A stretch of 64,000 bases of DNA from Gorsachius magnificus (taxonomy: Eukaryota > Chordata > Aves > Pelecaniformes > Ardeidae): positions 38,453,099 through 38,517,098 of the forward strand of contig CM067084.1 in NCBI GenBank assembly GCA_034008185.1, in the 5' to 3' direction. The notes below the pieces were generated by a model. That model did not search any database. It was not told the DNA's origin and saw only the letters and a program-made list of their open reading frames with translations. This document shows positions 1 to 13,833 of this stretch, one piece after another (the first letter of the stretch is position 1; every line of letters starts with the position of its first letter). The position numbers were made by a program, and so were the translations under genes.

Positions 1-400
1 TAGGCACAGCATGAACAAAGCAGGTCCTAGAAGGCTGTGTCCAGCCTTGGCCTCTGCACCCACCTGGCAAACAAGCTGAGCGTGCTGCGGGCTTTACACT
101 GAGGGTGCAGAGCTGTTTGCTGAGGAGATGATGAAAGCATCTGTGTGCATGTTCAGTTGAGTAATAATAATCATCTCCTAGGAGTGGGCCTTGGCAGCCC
201 TGGACACTGCTTTTCCTACCGAAAGTTTAAGTTGAGCTACTCCAACAGGTAGTTTTGTATACTGGAAAGGGTAACCAGGTCGCTGGTAGAGAGGACTTGC
301 TGTGGCTTCCAGTCTCTATGGCAAGATAGGGAAGCTTTCTAAGAGGCTTGTCCAATACTCATTTCAGGGGTGATAGCTTTCATCTGTGTATACATGACTT

Positions 401-442
401 AATAACAATAATAATAGTAGTAGTAGTAGTAATAATAATAAT
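401..442. repeat. Trinucleotide microsatellite (AAT/TAG)n
   Basis: An interrupted trinucleotide run: AAT-type units, then five or so TAG units, then AAT units again. It lies deep in the intron with no sign of function and is likely polymorphic in length. Confidence 0.9.
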
Positions 443-3400
443 GCACTTTACTGTCCCAACCCCAAAACATCAGATCTAGAAATATTCTGTTTGCATTTAG
501 GTCAGTTGTAAAACAATGGCGAAAGTTGCCTTTACAAGCAAAAGGATATCCTGCTTTTTTTTTCCCCCACAGATTAAGTCCCTTGGTTTGGAAGCATTTA
601 AAAATATTTCTTAAATTTCCATTAAGGTTTAAAAATAGCACCTAGGCTCTTTTTCAGTTAAGAACTTTGCTTTCTTAAGCAGAGAGAGAAAACTTCTGTC
701 CTCTCAATGCACATGCTTTCTTCTTTTTTTCCTTTGGGAATACTATCCTTGGACTCACTAACAAGCATCCCTTTATTCACTTCCCTCCTGCTTGCCTTCT
801 CTCTTGATGCACAGGTGCTGGTGGCTGATGCCTTCCAGCCCCCTCCTAGTGGTGTGGTCTGGCCCAGGCAGCAGGACAGAGCTGTGCCGGGTGCTGGCCT
901 GGGGCCGGTGATGCTGCTCCAGGCTACAGCCTGCCTCTTAAATTCCTTCATTTTCCAAATTTTTATTTGCAGTCGTGGCAATGCAGAGAGGTGGCCTGGG
1001 GTACTGTCTTCAAAACAGATGGACAAATAAAAGGTCTTGGTTCAGAAAAGCAGTCCTATTAAGTATTACAACAGTGCGAGAGCCTGCATGTCCAAGTTGT
1101 GTTTACTGAGGTAAACAAGGGGAAGTGCATCAAGTGTCACCGCTGCCATCATAAGTCTAACTCGGCTCATTTTCTGAGGGGAAAGTGGTATTTGGAAAGG
1201 GAAAAAACTTCCGAGAGACTGCAGCAGTTAATTGCCTGAGGTGATCCCCAGAACCACAGGACACCTCTCCCCACTAAAAACCCCAATTTCCTTGATGGTC
1301 TTAACAGATGTAGTTACTGTTTTCTTACCTTTTCATTGAACTCAAATGAAGATCAGGATTTACCATCAAATAATTTCTCAAGCTCACATTAGGGGATTTG
1401 GAAATGAAGCATGCTAGCTGTAATAAAATAATGTCTACTGCTTCACTGTTTTCATGGAAGGGAAACCATACTAGTGCCAAAATTATGGTTGACATCAGAA
1501 GTCGGCCTGCTTTTGAAGACTGTAGTTCCTATGTGATTTGAAGTTACTTCCAGCATCATAAACCCCCGGGTATTCATACTGCGCACTGAACGTCCGTAAG
1601 ATATACAGTAGTGGTCAGGAATGGGATGGGAAAGAGTAGAAGTTTGGGAAGTATGTGTAGGTTTTCAATCATTGCAGGATTTTTTGTTGTTGTTGTTGTT
1701 AAAGCAGTTGATTTGAGAACCAAGGTGCATCCTGTGTACTCACTCGTATTGTTAACAAGGATCTTAATGCACAGATTTTTTTTTTTTCTAAGAACCAAAA
1801 AGTAGCTATGCTTGACTCTGATCTAAGTGAATAGAAAATATTTACAAAATGCTATTTGCTTTTAAGAGCCTAATTCCTGCTGACCTCCAGCAAAACCTGG
1901 ACCCTTAAATGGTTAAAGCACTTTAGGAAGTAAAGCTTCTGAGAAACCTTTGAAATACATAGCTCATCATTTGAATTTCCTAACTTGTGCTGCATATTTA
2001 TTTAAGTATGGCACTTTGTCATTTCAAATAGCTTTCCTGTAGTTGATATCTACGCATATATATGTATTAGCCTTGATACAAAATTCCTACTAATGATCAT
2101 GTATTAAATTTTGCAGATAACGTTGATGCGCTCTAAAGCATGATTTCATCCTGTTTTTCTTTAGAAAAATGTTAAAAATCATTATCTTTCAACCAGGTCT
2201 GAGCTGTTTTCCCCTTCAACCTTCAGAACAATATCAAAGCTGTGATTTTTTCCTCCTGCCCTGCTCCTTTCCTGTGACTATTTTATATTAGCAAAAAAAA
2301 AATGCGTAAATTTAGTTATGTCAGCAGAGTACAGATTTATTCATCTGACAGATATTATCAGCGAAAACCTGTGACATGACTTCTGTTTAGTTCGGCTACT
2401 TGTACAGCTTCATCTCGATTGGCTGCAGTGACCAGCTTTTTTCTGGCGCAGACTAGGAGTCAGGCTGCTCAAAATCCTGTAAAAAGTATATCTAATAGTG
2501 TAAATTGCAATGAGGTGATACTGGAAATGAGAAAAATACCTGAAATCATGGCTTGCTGCTCTTACTCAAATGCTTTTTATACCTTCAAAACATATATTGA
2601 AAGATGCTTGTTTGTTCGGAAGGGAACAAGAGGACACAATACTTACAGATTCCTGTTAAGCAGTATTAAAAATTATTTACTGGAGAGACTTACAATAGGT
2701 AAGAAAGTATTGCAGGATCGAGGGGTCAAAATACAGATGGTAGTTAAAATGAGGAGGTGCTTTTGTGCAAAGGTTCTTTATGTAGAGCAATTTACTACTG
2801 AAATAGTCAGCCTTGGCTGGAGTTCTGGTCTACGTGGCTATATGCAGGTGATGCTGCACTTAATTTCCATGTTTAATTTGTTTTAATTTCAATTATATTA
2901 TTATTAGATGAAGGATAACAAGGGGTGCAGAAATTGCTTTCAGCAGCTCAAGATTTTTAAAGAATCTTTCATTAAAACATATGAACAGTCCCTTCCCCCA
3001 GAACACAAAATCCTTTGCTCCTTCAGACAAAGGAAGACAAAATAGCGATTTTTTTTTCTTATGTTTGTTTTGAACACAAGAAGGAGGCCCATGCATTTAT
3101 TTTTAGATTGAGCAAAATAATCCATCTCAGAGTTAGAAAAGCGTGTAAAATCTTTAAAGAATGTTTTATTTCCTCCAGGCGCCCACGCAGGAACACGACA
3201 GTACAACCATTGTTTACTGAGCATTTTGATGTAAAATGCCTAAATTGCCAGGATCACTCAGTGTCAGCTGAAGAAAGCAAGAGTTAGAAGTTCATGGAAA
3301 TGGTTTGATTTGTTTTCAAACCTGTGATGAGGGCGGTGGCAGGCTGGAGCTGCTGCCTCCTCTTGTGAGCTGGGCTGCTGGGTTAATGTTGAGAAAGAAG

Positions 3401-6400
3401 CAGGAGAGTGCCTGGTGGTGTGGCATTGTTTCGACAAATAACTTCGGTGTTGCCTTGGAAAGGAGAGGAGTGGACTCAAATGGGTTAAGTGCGCTTGTGA
3501 AACCGTCCACAGGGGACTTGGCTGTGTGCAAACTGCTGGCTAAACCCTGGTGCCCACAGAGGACCTGAAATAGCACCCAGAGAAATTATTTTAGAAGTCT
3601 CCCATGTACTTTGAGACTGGTGGATTGGATTTGTAGTCTACGATGAAGTCTTGTGTCTCAAAAACAAGCAAGGAGCATAAACACAAGTGTGAAAACAAAT
3701 GCATTTATAATGTAATTTTGAAGATTTTGTCCCACTGCATGAAGGAGTACTGTACACTTCTGTGGTGACTCAGCATTGTTTTAGTGTGCATAAAGCAAAA
3801 AGTATAACATGAGTTTTGTCTCTCATTAAATGTAGAAGTGAAAATTAATGCTGTAAGCAGTGGCAAGCAGATCTACTTTAGCTTTGCTTTGGTTTGCTGG
3901 AATTATTCCAGTCTCACTCCAGTACATTCACAAACTAAGTCGGTGAGAGGGGAGACATAAGATGAGTTACTTGTTTCGGCTCACCCTTCATCACTAAACC
4001 CACCCAGCAGGCTATCTGAACCTAGAACAAAACTCAAACAAGTACATCCCCAAACATGTATTTTTTACAGCTGCTGCAGTGCGCAGTGCCTCATTAGTAC
4101 TGCACTAGAACCAACTTTCTTCTCTTTCCACAAAGATAGTCTGATAACAAGGGGTTTGTAGAATTGGGTTTCTATTTCTTTTGTGTGTGTGTTTTTCATT
4201 TCCTCTTTTTGCCCCTCTCCTACCTGCTTGTGTCTTTTTTGTTGTGGTGGTTGTGTTTTTGTTGAAATTAGGTGAGCTTTCTTCTTCTATGCTAAAAAAT
4301 TATGCATTTTGCGGTTATTTTTAACCTCCTGTGAAAATTAATCCCTGTCTTGGGCAACCTGCTGAGAAAATTCCCTTCCCTTCTCATGGGTTTGTTGTTC
4401 TCTGACAGCAGCTTCCTGAATTTCCTAGAACAGCTCAAGTTGCTGTTACAGGAACTCTGCTGCCAAACAGTATTGGTATGTTATTTTACAGTAGTAATGA
4501 AACCTCAGGCAATATTCCGCATAACAAAATGGCCTTTAAAATTTGTAGCTATAATTTATTAAGCCAGTCATTAAGGACATATTTAGCTCTGTACAATTTG
4601 AGATTTTAAACAAATTATATCAACAAGGATTTCATGGCTGGATAATAAAAGTCGCTTTTTATTGTAAGTTTCTGAAATAAAAGCTTTTGAGCTTAATATA
4701 AAAGTAGTACCAAGGAAAACCTAAATCTATGCAAATATTCCCACACTGACTTCAGGGGAGGGATGGTCTCATCCTTAAAATACAGCTTGTTTCAAAGTCT
4801 TTGACACACTCTTTTATCTGATTTGTTATTGACTTAATTGAAAGCTCACAGGCAACAGTGCAAAGACTCAGTAAGTTTTAGCTCGTTTCGTATTTTTCCT
4901 TTTAGAAATGCTAATACTTTTTTGTATGAACTTTTAAAAAAGAAACAAACAAACCCCCCAACCCCTACAGTTCCTGAACCTGAAAGAAATCAAAATAAAA
5001 TCTTGTATTAGCTACATGCCTGCACCTCTCTTATTTGATGCAATTTTGCTGCTTTTGTTTGCTCTTCATCAGTGTTGTTGAAGTCAGTTCTGTGTAGTCA
5101 GTTCTTCTGCGGTTTGTAGGGGTCCTTTTTGCATAAGCTGTGATAGCAATGTTTTCCCATTGCATATTCTTGCAAATACTCACATTTACAAATGCAGGTG
5201 ACACATCTGCCTCATTTTGACTTTTATGTATGCGTGTTTTGGGTTAACCACAGGCCCTTTGAATCGGATTCTCCTGCTGCTTCCGAATCCCCGCAGTGTT
5301 GCAGATGGTGCAGGAATGCAGTGACTCCTGTGCTATCCCAGCTGCTGGCTGTCCCTTCCCAGCAGGCTCCTTTGCCGCCCGCTCAGCAGAGCTGCTCACT
5401 GCGCAGCCAGGCTGCCGCTGCCCTGAGCTGCGGTTACTGGAGCCCTGCAGAGCACCCAGGGCTTGTTCTGTACTGTGCCCAGCACTGTAAAGGGGAGCCA
5501 GCTGGCTTAAAAACCTCTGCTCCTTGTGTGTGGGCTCCTTACCAATCTCAATCCTCCACCAGTGATGTTGGTGCAAGATTTGCTTTTGACTAAAGGTTTC
5601 TCTCACAAGCCAAGGAACCCCACCTGCAGACAGGGGAAGTTGGCATGGTAGCAGACAGTAGCTGTTTGGTTTCTCCCTCAGTAGGTGAAATCAGGTTCAC
5701 CTAAGTGGTTGGTGGTGCCAGATCTGAACAAGTTGTGTTATATTAGAAGGGGTGGATGCTGATAAAACCTGTGGGTTGGAAATAAAAATGTGGTTTTATG
5801 CCCCAGAGAGCTGTTGAGGTTAGTAAGTTCCACCAGCACATCCTGCACTTCAAACCAAGTCATAGCTTTTCTTTGTTTCCAGTCTGTTTAGCTACAAGCA
5901 GTTAAAAAAACCCTCGATCTGTAGTTCAGAGTACTGAGTCAAAAACAGTGCCTTGGACTAGGTTAGCGCATGCAAATAAATGGAGTGTCTTGACACAATC
6001 TTACCTCTTTGCATGCTTTCTAGGGAAAAGGAAATTTGCTGGTAGCAAAACATACATTGATTGCGTGGGAGGTTTTCTTTGCAACTTTTTGAAAATCTAA
6101 AATAGGAGGTTCATAAAGTCTTTGAAATTACTGTTTTCAAGGTATGCAGTATCAGCTGTAATATGAGGTACTTCAGATTTGTAAAATGCGAAGAATTGCA
6201 ACCCTTTTTCCACTGCAGTTCATGGGAATTTTACCACTGTAGTAGCAAGGTTAAGCTGTGAGCTTCTGGAGATAACTTTTGCTGTAGGTGGGTGGCTCTG
6301 TATCCAAAGGGTTTACAAATAAGATGACTGGAAGCTGTGTAAAATTAAGACCTTTGCTCCCTCCAGGTGCACAGAGGGTTAGTGGGAATGTGCTCTCTTT

Positions 6401-9400
6401 CCCCCTCAGCTGCACCACTTTTGATATTCATCTGGTGCTGTGGCCAGGTGATCAAAGGAGCTGAATCAACAGAAAGGGAATGACTGTCTGCCAGGTTAAG
6501 TTCTGGACTGTCTCAGTGCAGGCTCAGGCCAGTGCCAGGGGAAGGGCAGCAGAGGGGTGTGTGTGCCCAGAGACCACGCAGTCACTTATCCTGGTAGCCA
6601 CCGAGGGCTGCATTGCTTTCCCTGTGCTGTCAAACCCCACCCTTGAGCCTCAGAGCTGTTTCTGCTTCAAAATTATTTTTGCTTCGTCTTCCCTCCTCCT
6701 CCCTGTCTCCCATTCCAGGCAAAAAGCTCAAAAGCAGAGTCCTGCTTTCAGTGATTCTGCTGGCAGCTGACTCACTTGCCTGCCTGAAAGACTTGCAGGG
6801 CTGATTTTTGCCTCAAGGCTACTGTTTAGTTGGGATTACGTTATACCAGTTCCTTTTGTGTCTTCTGTCTGAGATTCATTACTGATAAACCAGATATTAT
6901 TTACTGTAAGGTTGATGCTTAATGCTGGCTGAGATCATACAAGATGAATCGAAATGTAAAACTCACAGGCATGATAATGTTCTCAGCATTGCTATCTAAT
7001 GAGTCTTGGCTTGCATTTCTGTTGCCCCTCACCCCCCCTTTTTTAGTGTATCTTAACAATTGCTATTCATAGTAAGAAAAATTTGTTTAATTCAGTGGAT
7101 ACTGTTTGAAAGACTGTTAGGGAACCTGTCTATCTGCAAAATAAACCTTTAGCTGGTTGAGTTGGAAAAACTTTTTGTTTGGCCTCCTAAGAAAGGGTTC
7201 CCCATGCATCAGACACTTCTGTGAATCAGTAAGTGGGTGAAAGAAAGAGATGTGTTGAACAAGTGTGCTGTGTCTGCAGCACATCTTTTAAAAACACGCC
7301 TAATGACCACCCATGGTGATAGCTTGCTCACAGGATGGTGCCTGTCTGACTAGAAATGATTTTAATCACAAATGTATTCACACAGATATCTTATTTGTTC
7401 TGATAAATGCTCTCCTGAATAGATAAGTGGGAATTCTTGCTTCGGCTTTCCCTGAAAGCAGCTTTGTCTTCACATCCAGTGAAAAAGGTGGCTGGAGTAA
7501 GCCAGGTTGGAGATCATTGGATCTGTTTTGTGATATAGAACATTTGAACACTCTTGGTGGAGAATATGCCTGGTGTCTGGTGTTCCTCAAGGTAGCATGC
7601 AAAAATCTTTATGAATTCGTGTGTTTGATTCAATCAATAAGGTAATTCAAGCTTCAAATTTTGGCAGCCTTTTTCAATACGCAGCAGAACATTGTTGCAT
7701 CCATAATCAATCATTAGTAGAGGCTTATTTAAAATACGTATTGTCTTTTTTGTCGGCTGGGTCATTTTGGAAACATGCTCTCTGTGTGCATGCATCTCAC
7801 ATCTATCTACAGTATGGAGAGGGGGAATTTTTAACTACACAAAAATGCTGTGGAAAGTTGCTTTGAGGAATAAGTTATCATGCTATCCCTAGCGTGACTT
7901 GTGCGCGAGCAGGAGAGTCCATCTAATATGCAAGATCGCCTCCTGCTCTGAGCTGACAAAGCATGTATGGGTGAGGTAAGGACAGGATGGTAGGTTTTGG
8001 TCTGATTTTGTTGCCTGTTGTTTTCAAAGTAACCCTTCACACACAGGCAATTTTGTGACCTTCATTGCATTCAAATGGCAAAAGCCTGTGAAGTTGGCAT
8101 GAAAACAAAATTGTAAAGCTAAATATTTGTATTAAAATATAGTACTAAATGGGTAGCAGCTGTAAATTGACTTTTTTTTTAAAGCATGAACAGGTGACCT
8201 TCTTTGCTGATAGTTGCAGTGGCAAAGTTCTCATTGGGAAACAAAACTGACAACACAGTGATGAGCATGGGACTCATAATTGGGTTTTCTCATCCTTGCT
8301 GCGCTACTCGCTTGGGTTTTCTCAGCGCTAATTATTTAGTCTGAAATCAGGCAAAGAGCAGTAGCTGGCATATTTGAGCTATACACACACACACATTGCA
8401 AATCCATTTCAATTAGGAGAAGATACCAGGCAGCATGAGAGGTGCACATGTGCTGTAGCTGTTCTTCACCTACACTGCCTGGGTATGGACAGGCTCCAGT
8501 TTCACCTGAGATGGAAGGAGACGGAGAAGCAGGGGGCTTGTTTGTGTGCAGGATGTCAGAGGGGCAGCCCTAAATGGGCTGTGACAGCAGAGGCATGCAA
8601 ATAAGCAGAAATAAGCAGTCGGGTGGAAATTACTGAGATGAGAAGGAACAGAAAGATCTTCAACACCTTAAAGCCTGCCTGAAAGGCAGCCCATATCCCT
8701 TCCAGTTAATATCTGCTTCCAGACCGCCTGTCCTCGTCTTCGCACAATCTGTATGCTGTTGCTGCTGCTGGCCTTGTTTGAGCCCATATATCTCATTGGT
8801 GCCACTCTGACTTCTGAAATAATGCATGGCCAACTCCCTCTCGGAGATGATTTTTTTGCAAACCTTCTTGAAACTATTCTGCCACAGCCTCCTGATGAGG
8901 CAAGCTATTTAAAAACTGGGAAGAAAGCTTCAGACCCCACTTCTACATGTGAGAGCTGTGCAGTGTACTGTCCTTCAGCTCCATTTGGCACATGTGGCAG
9001 AGTGGGATAAAAATGTGTGCTGTAATTTTTAATGGAATAGCTTTTAAAAAAGGAAGCAACCTTAGAAGCTCTTTAACCATATTCTCATTGGCAAAAAAAG
9101 CACTGCTTGTTCCTTGTAGTGTCTGTGGCAAAACCTTATTTTTAAAAAGATGCCCATTTTTTTAGTTTCCCAGCTTTGGCCAGTGTTGTGCCAGAGAGGA
9201 GAAAGATGGGCTTTTTCACGGATCCTTTCAATGTATCTCATTTTCCCCTTCCCCCTCTAGGCATGACACTGAGATGGAGGAGCAGGCTGCTGGTCCCTCC
9301 TGCTGTGACAGTCTAGCGGTGTAGCTGTGTCAGCAGGAAAAGAGCACAGCACCAGGAGGGTTGATGCTGTCCCTGTCCTGTGTTACTCCTTGGCTGGGGC

Positions 9401-10386
9401 ACCACACCGCTTCTGCTTGACAGTTGGGCGTCTCATGGCGAGTGGGGCATCTTATTTGTGTACCAGGTGGTTCTTCAAGCAGTTTAGTCTGGTTTGAGGT
9501 AATTCTTATTATCCCAATTTCCTCGTGCATCTCTATTGTGTCTTAACAGAGCTGTTAAGAGGCTTGGGGCATGAGCAGAGCTTTGTGCTCATGGAAGTGC
9601 GTGGTTTTTTGGAATTGCTCATGAAGAGAGGACTTGGAGGTATTTCTGACAGTTCCATCACACAGTTGCTATGCAGCTTGAATTGAACGCCTGTGCAATT
9701 TGAAATTGTTTTCTAAATTAAGAGCTCCTCCTCTTCTTTTGCAAGTATGTGCACCTGTGTATTTTCGCAAGCCTGTTGTAATAAAGGCAGACTAGTTCCT
9801 CATGTAACTCCTACGGCTTCTTATGTTTGTGTAGATGCTTGAAATTCTATTGGCCTGTTATGTTATGAACCAAAAGGTTTGAGTGAAGTCCTTTTCAGAC
9901 AAGCTATACTTAACAGTACTTCAGGCATATTGCCTTGTAGCACTGTCTTTTGATAAGGTTAAGATGATACATCTTTGCAAAATGTTACTTGGCCTTCATC
10001 AGCCAGTTGTGCAGGTTGGTGAATGTATATATTGCAAAAATAATAAAAAGGAGAGAATGTGGCAGTGTCACCATTTTAATAATGTGTTGCTTGTCCTTTA
10101 GTAACCAAGAGAGGCTTAAAAGTCATATTAATGGTAGTCCAGATTCTGCTCCCATCATATGTTATCACGAGTATAATTTTAAATTTGTCCCTTAAATTGT
10201 TGGTCACATAACAGGCATGTACCATATTATGGCTTTAGGGCTTTTTAACTCTTCTTCAAGCAACAATGTATTTCTCCTTTTTTGCTCAACTCTTCTCTTA
10301 AAACTGGCAAGGGCAGCTCTTGCTGCTGGGTGGTAATTGTGATTGAATGGTAGTTTACAGACTGAAACACAGCTGGGATGTGACTT

Positions 10387-10400
10387 GGGGGGGGGGGGGG
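10387..10400 (+). repeat. Poly-G tract (14 G)
   Basis: Fourteen consecutive G bases followed by CGGC, inside the AFF1 intron. Such a homopolymer is prone to sequencing error and length change. Confidence 0.9.
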
Positions 10401-13400
10401 CGGCAAAAAATTACTCAGCATGCAGAAAAGCCCAGCTCCTTCAGGTACTGGATGCGTAGCTTTGTAAAATCTGAGGAGTCCTTGGAGACTGCAGCTGGGA
10501 CGGAAGGAAAGGGTGCCCGTCCGCCCACTCCAGGGGCACAGGGACTGCGACGGGCCGCAGCCTCACACTAGAAATGACAGTCGCAGTCCTACCTGAGAGA
10601 CAGGAGGATTCCCTGGTGCAGTCAAATGGCTCTGACCAGTTTTGTTGTAGTTTTGGCATTGAAAATAAATGTTCTGTGCCTGTCCCGAACAGTCTGTGGT
10701 TTTAATCTCCAGAGCAAATGTTACACCATGTATTTCATACAGGTGTTGCAAGTCCATCTGTGGGCAGCAGTTTTGTTTGCCTGTTGCACATTTTACTGCT
10801 GGTGAAAGGTTGCACATCTTATTCTGGTGAAAGTGTTGTTTAGTTTTTCAGTCTTAGGGTGCAGCAGGATAGGAGAACAGAGACAAAAGATGCCTGAAAA
10901 CCTATGCTCTTCAGGGAGAGTCTCCATCAAGGGTATGGACCTCCTAGCATGTCCTAACATAGTGGCTCTGGGATTAAGCTGCTAGCCAAAGATGAAAGCA
11001 ATCTTGAGCATCCCTGATACCTTATGTTCTGTGTCTCCAGAGCCGCACATGTTTTGGGGGCACGTACTTAAACCTTGTGTCTTAAAAAAACAAAAATAGA
11101 GGTCCTTGCACTGCCAATGCAGACTTCTGCAGTACTTGTTCAGTGTTGTGTGTTTGCTTTCCTTTAAGTTTTGTGCCACAAAAAAGAAAGTGCTAAGCCA
11201 CTGGACCTGTGAAGAACAGCAGTCACTGAACAGTGCCCTTCTGGGTTATGATAAATCCTCCTGATAATTGCGCTATAAATACTCATTGTATGTAAACCTG
11301 TATCGATTTCAAAGCCTCTTCAGGCTTATCTGAAAGAACTTCACGAAGGCATGTGAGTTGTTCGGCAAGGATAAGAGAGGTCCAAACTGGCTCTGGCAGA
11401 TAGTCTCTGATTCTCAGGTTAATTAAATTCCACTTTTGTCATCAGTTACCACCTCATAAAACTTAAGTTTCTGGAATGGGAGAAGCAAACTGATTTTGAT
11501 TTGTTGCAATGGATCCATTGTAGAGAGAGGTTTTGTATACTTAGTCCAGGCAGGATCTTGATTCCTTACCTGTTTTGTGGGAAGGGTTTTTACTATGGTG
11601 CTCTCATGGGATATCTCAGGAGTTTTTTGAAGCAATCTGCTAGTTGAGTGCTGCTTTTCTATACAAGAAGATGCAAGTTTCTGTGTCCACTGTTCACCAC
11701 TTATTAAATTAAGAAGTAAGTAAATTAGGTGGTTGAACTTGCTGGGAAGAAACTGAGGAAAAGAGGGACCCCTTTTTGGCACCATGAGTTATGAAGCATC
11801 CCGATCTCTTGCCACGTGGTGGAAGTTGCCTGCTGTTTGCTCTCCCTCTCCCCTCCTGCCTTCTGTGGGTGCTTCTGCAAGCCGTGCTAGATCCCAGCCC
11901 CTTGCTTTCATTCGCGTGACTCATCTGGCCGTGCCTCCATTTGTGTCAGGGTGAGTAAGGTCAGAAGCAGCTATCCATGTGTGATTTTCTGAAGAAAAGT
12001 CAAATCTTTTGTCAAATGAGCACTGGCTTGATGAGAGCTTTATGTAGACACAGACAAATGAGGTTGCAGGGAAAAGAGATTCCTCATCTCCTCCCTCCAA
12101 TGTAAATAGTGCAGCATATGGGAAACAGATGAGTGACCTTTATGTGAAAGTGCTAAGGACGCTGCTTTTTGACTTTATAATAAAGTGTTTGCTAGCTTTG
12201 CTGTTTACCTTGTTCTGTGGAAGATCCTTCTGATCAGGCACTGTAGCTCACTGCCCTCTTCCCTTTAACGCAAGGAATGTTTTCCTGGCCTTTCCTTTTC
12301 AGCAATTACACCAGTTGCTGGACATTGAATCTCTTGTTCATAGGCAAGAACCTGGTCTTGGATGTACTTTGCTCGTTATAACTACTCAGCTCTATGGCAG
12401 TTTTTCATTTCAGTTTCCTTTAACGGTATCAGATAGGAAAGGATGTGTAAATGACAGTAGTTTCAAAACATGTGCCTTGCTAGTAGATGAGAAGCTGATC
12501 TGTTGAAGTGAAGTGGTGTTCCCCATGGCCAGGCGGTGGGTTGGTGTGTGGAAGTAGCACGGATCCTGCCACGGAGCATCCCCAGCAGCTGGTGCTGCCG
12601 GTGCACAGCCCAGGCACGGGGCAGGTGGGCTCCGTCACGGGGCATCACCGCTCGCCCTAGCTGTGTGGTTACCCTCGTCCCCACGTGCCTGGGGAGCAGG
12701 AGGCGTTCACTGCGCTTGTCTTAGCCCTTGCCTTGCCCAGCAGTACCCATGCTGCCAATGTGTGCTGTCGTGTGTGCAGGGGGCTGTCCTGCCAGGAGCC
12801 GCTAAGTGGTTTTGCTGATACATTAAAAGCAGATTTACGAGTTTGCACAAGCTGCAACATCTGCTGTTTGTTATATAACTGGCAAATATTAGCATTGCTT
12901 TTGCTTTGTACTCTTCCCTGGTGCTCCGTCATGTCTGGGCTCGTGAGCCTGGTTGAAGGCAGCTGCAGGCGCTGCTGCAGCTGTTTCCTGGTCCCCTTCA
13001 GGTGGCATTGGTGGAGTGCCAGGGCACCACCAGGGAGCTGGCCTCCCTTCAGATGCCCTCATCACGCTTGTGTTGGGGAGCTCCAGGCTCTGCCAGGGGG
13101 GCATGTGGTGGTCACTGCCTGGGCTCCAGCAAAACAGGTGGGGAAGGGACAAGGGCAGTCCCTCCATCCAGGTCATTTTCAGGCTTTTCCAGAAATCACC
13201 ACGTTGCTCCTACCTGGTGGCACACTCAAGGTTTTATTCTGAACTGCACAAGTCACAATTGTATTGCTTTTCTGATTTTTAATGGCAGTTGATGTTCCCA
13301 TGAGTCCAAGAGCTGGCATTCAGGGTCCTGGTGCATGATTCCTCCAGTTACAACCACTTCTGCTTTGCCTTCTCCAAGTTTAGGGCTTTATTCTGGCATC

Positions 13401-13788
13401 TTTTTCTGCTGAGTGCGCATGGGTGTGTAGAAGAACACAAATTCTGAAACAAGAGGAATCCTGCCAGCTGAACAAGCACCATTGTTTAATGAGCTGTTTC
13501 TCTTTATGTGATTTCCTCAAGAGATGCTGTTTGGAGACGCTTTCCTTCTTTCTCATCTTTCTTAGAATACATCTTCTAAAGGCTTGAAAACAACAGGCTT
13601 TGCAGAAGTGCATTATTAACTGCCCTTCTGATGGGGCTTTTAATACTTACTAGCATTTTACTATTAATGGACTTTAATGAAATTTATAGAACCGTTGGTA
13701 AGCAAATGTTTGATGAATGCATGTTTGTCTCACGTCAGTTGGTAAAACCAAAACAAACTCATGCTGCTTCCCTCTTTTTTTGTCGTAG

Positions 13789-13833
13789 CAAACCTTCCCC
13801 AGTGATGTCCACTCCATTGAAGAAATTTTGAAG
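13789..13833 (+). CDS. AFF1: AFF1 in-window exon 1 (15 codons)
   Basis: Acceptor TAG at 13786-13788 follows a pyrimidine-rich run, and donor GTAGGT begins at 13834. It encodes [15 protein letters not shown] in phase 0 at both ends. The EEILK end starts the ELL-binding segment that continues in the next exon. In human this corresponds to the exon at the usual MLL-AF4 junctions. Confidence 0.93.

Larger units (their letters stand above)
1..13788 (+). other. AFF1: AFF1 intron (upstream part outside window)
   Basis: No exon with matching AFF1 coding sequence and splice sites was found here; the first recognisable exon begins at 13789. Open frames in this stretch are short and resemble no family I know. 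It holds a trinucleotide repeat at 401-442, a TTG run near 1686-1700, a 14-G tract at 10387-10400 and a GC-richer patch around 12530-13200. By position it matches the human AFF1 intron before the exon starting QTF/QTY, which lies in the breakpoint region of MLL-AF4 translocations. Confidence 0.8.

Noticed and set aside
399..641. 80-codon frame ending in a poly-Tyr run
   Set aside because: The tyrosines are the TAG/TAA trinucleotide repeat read on the opposite strand.
2419..2886. 155-codon plus-strand open frame in the first intron
   Set aside because: It does not match any AFF1 exon or other family, and has an unremarkable composition with mixed Cys and Lys.
12301..12510. Possible extra AFF1 exon after a TTTTCAG acceptor-like site
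   Set aside because: The translated sequence resembles nothing in AFF1 and no matching in-frame donor was found.
12685..13242. 185-codon plus-strand frame in a GC-richer patch
   Set aside because: Cys- and Trp-rich without pattern; overlapping open frames on both strands point to base composition rather than coding. CpG is not dense enough to call an island by eye.
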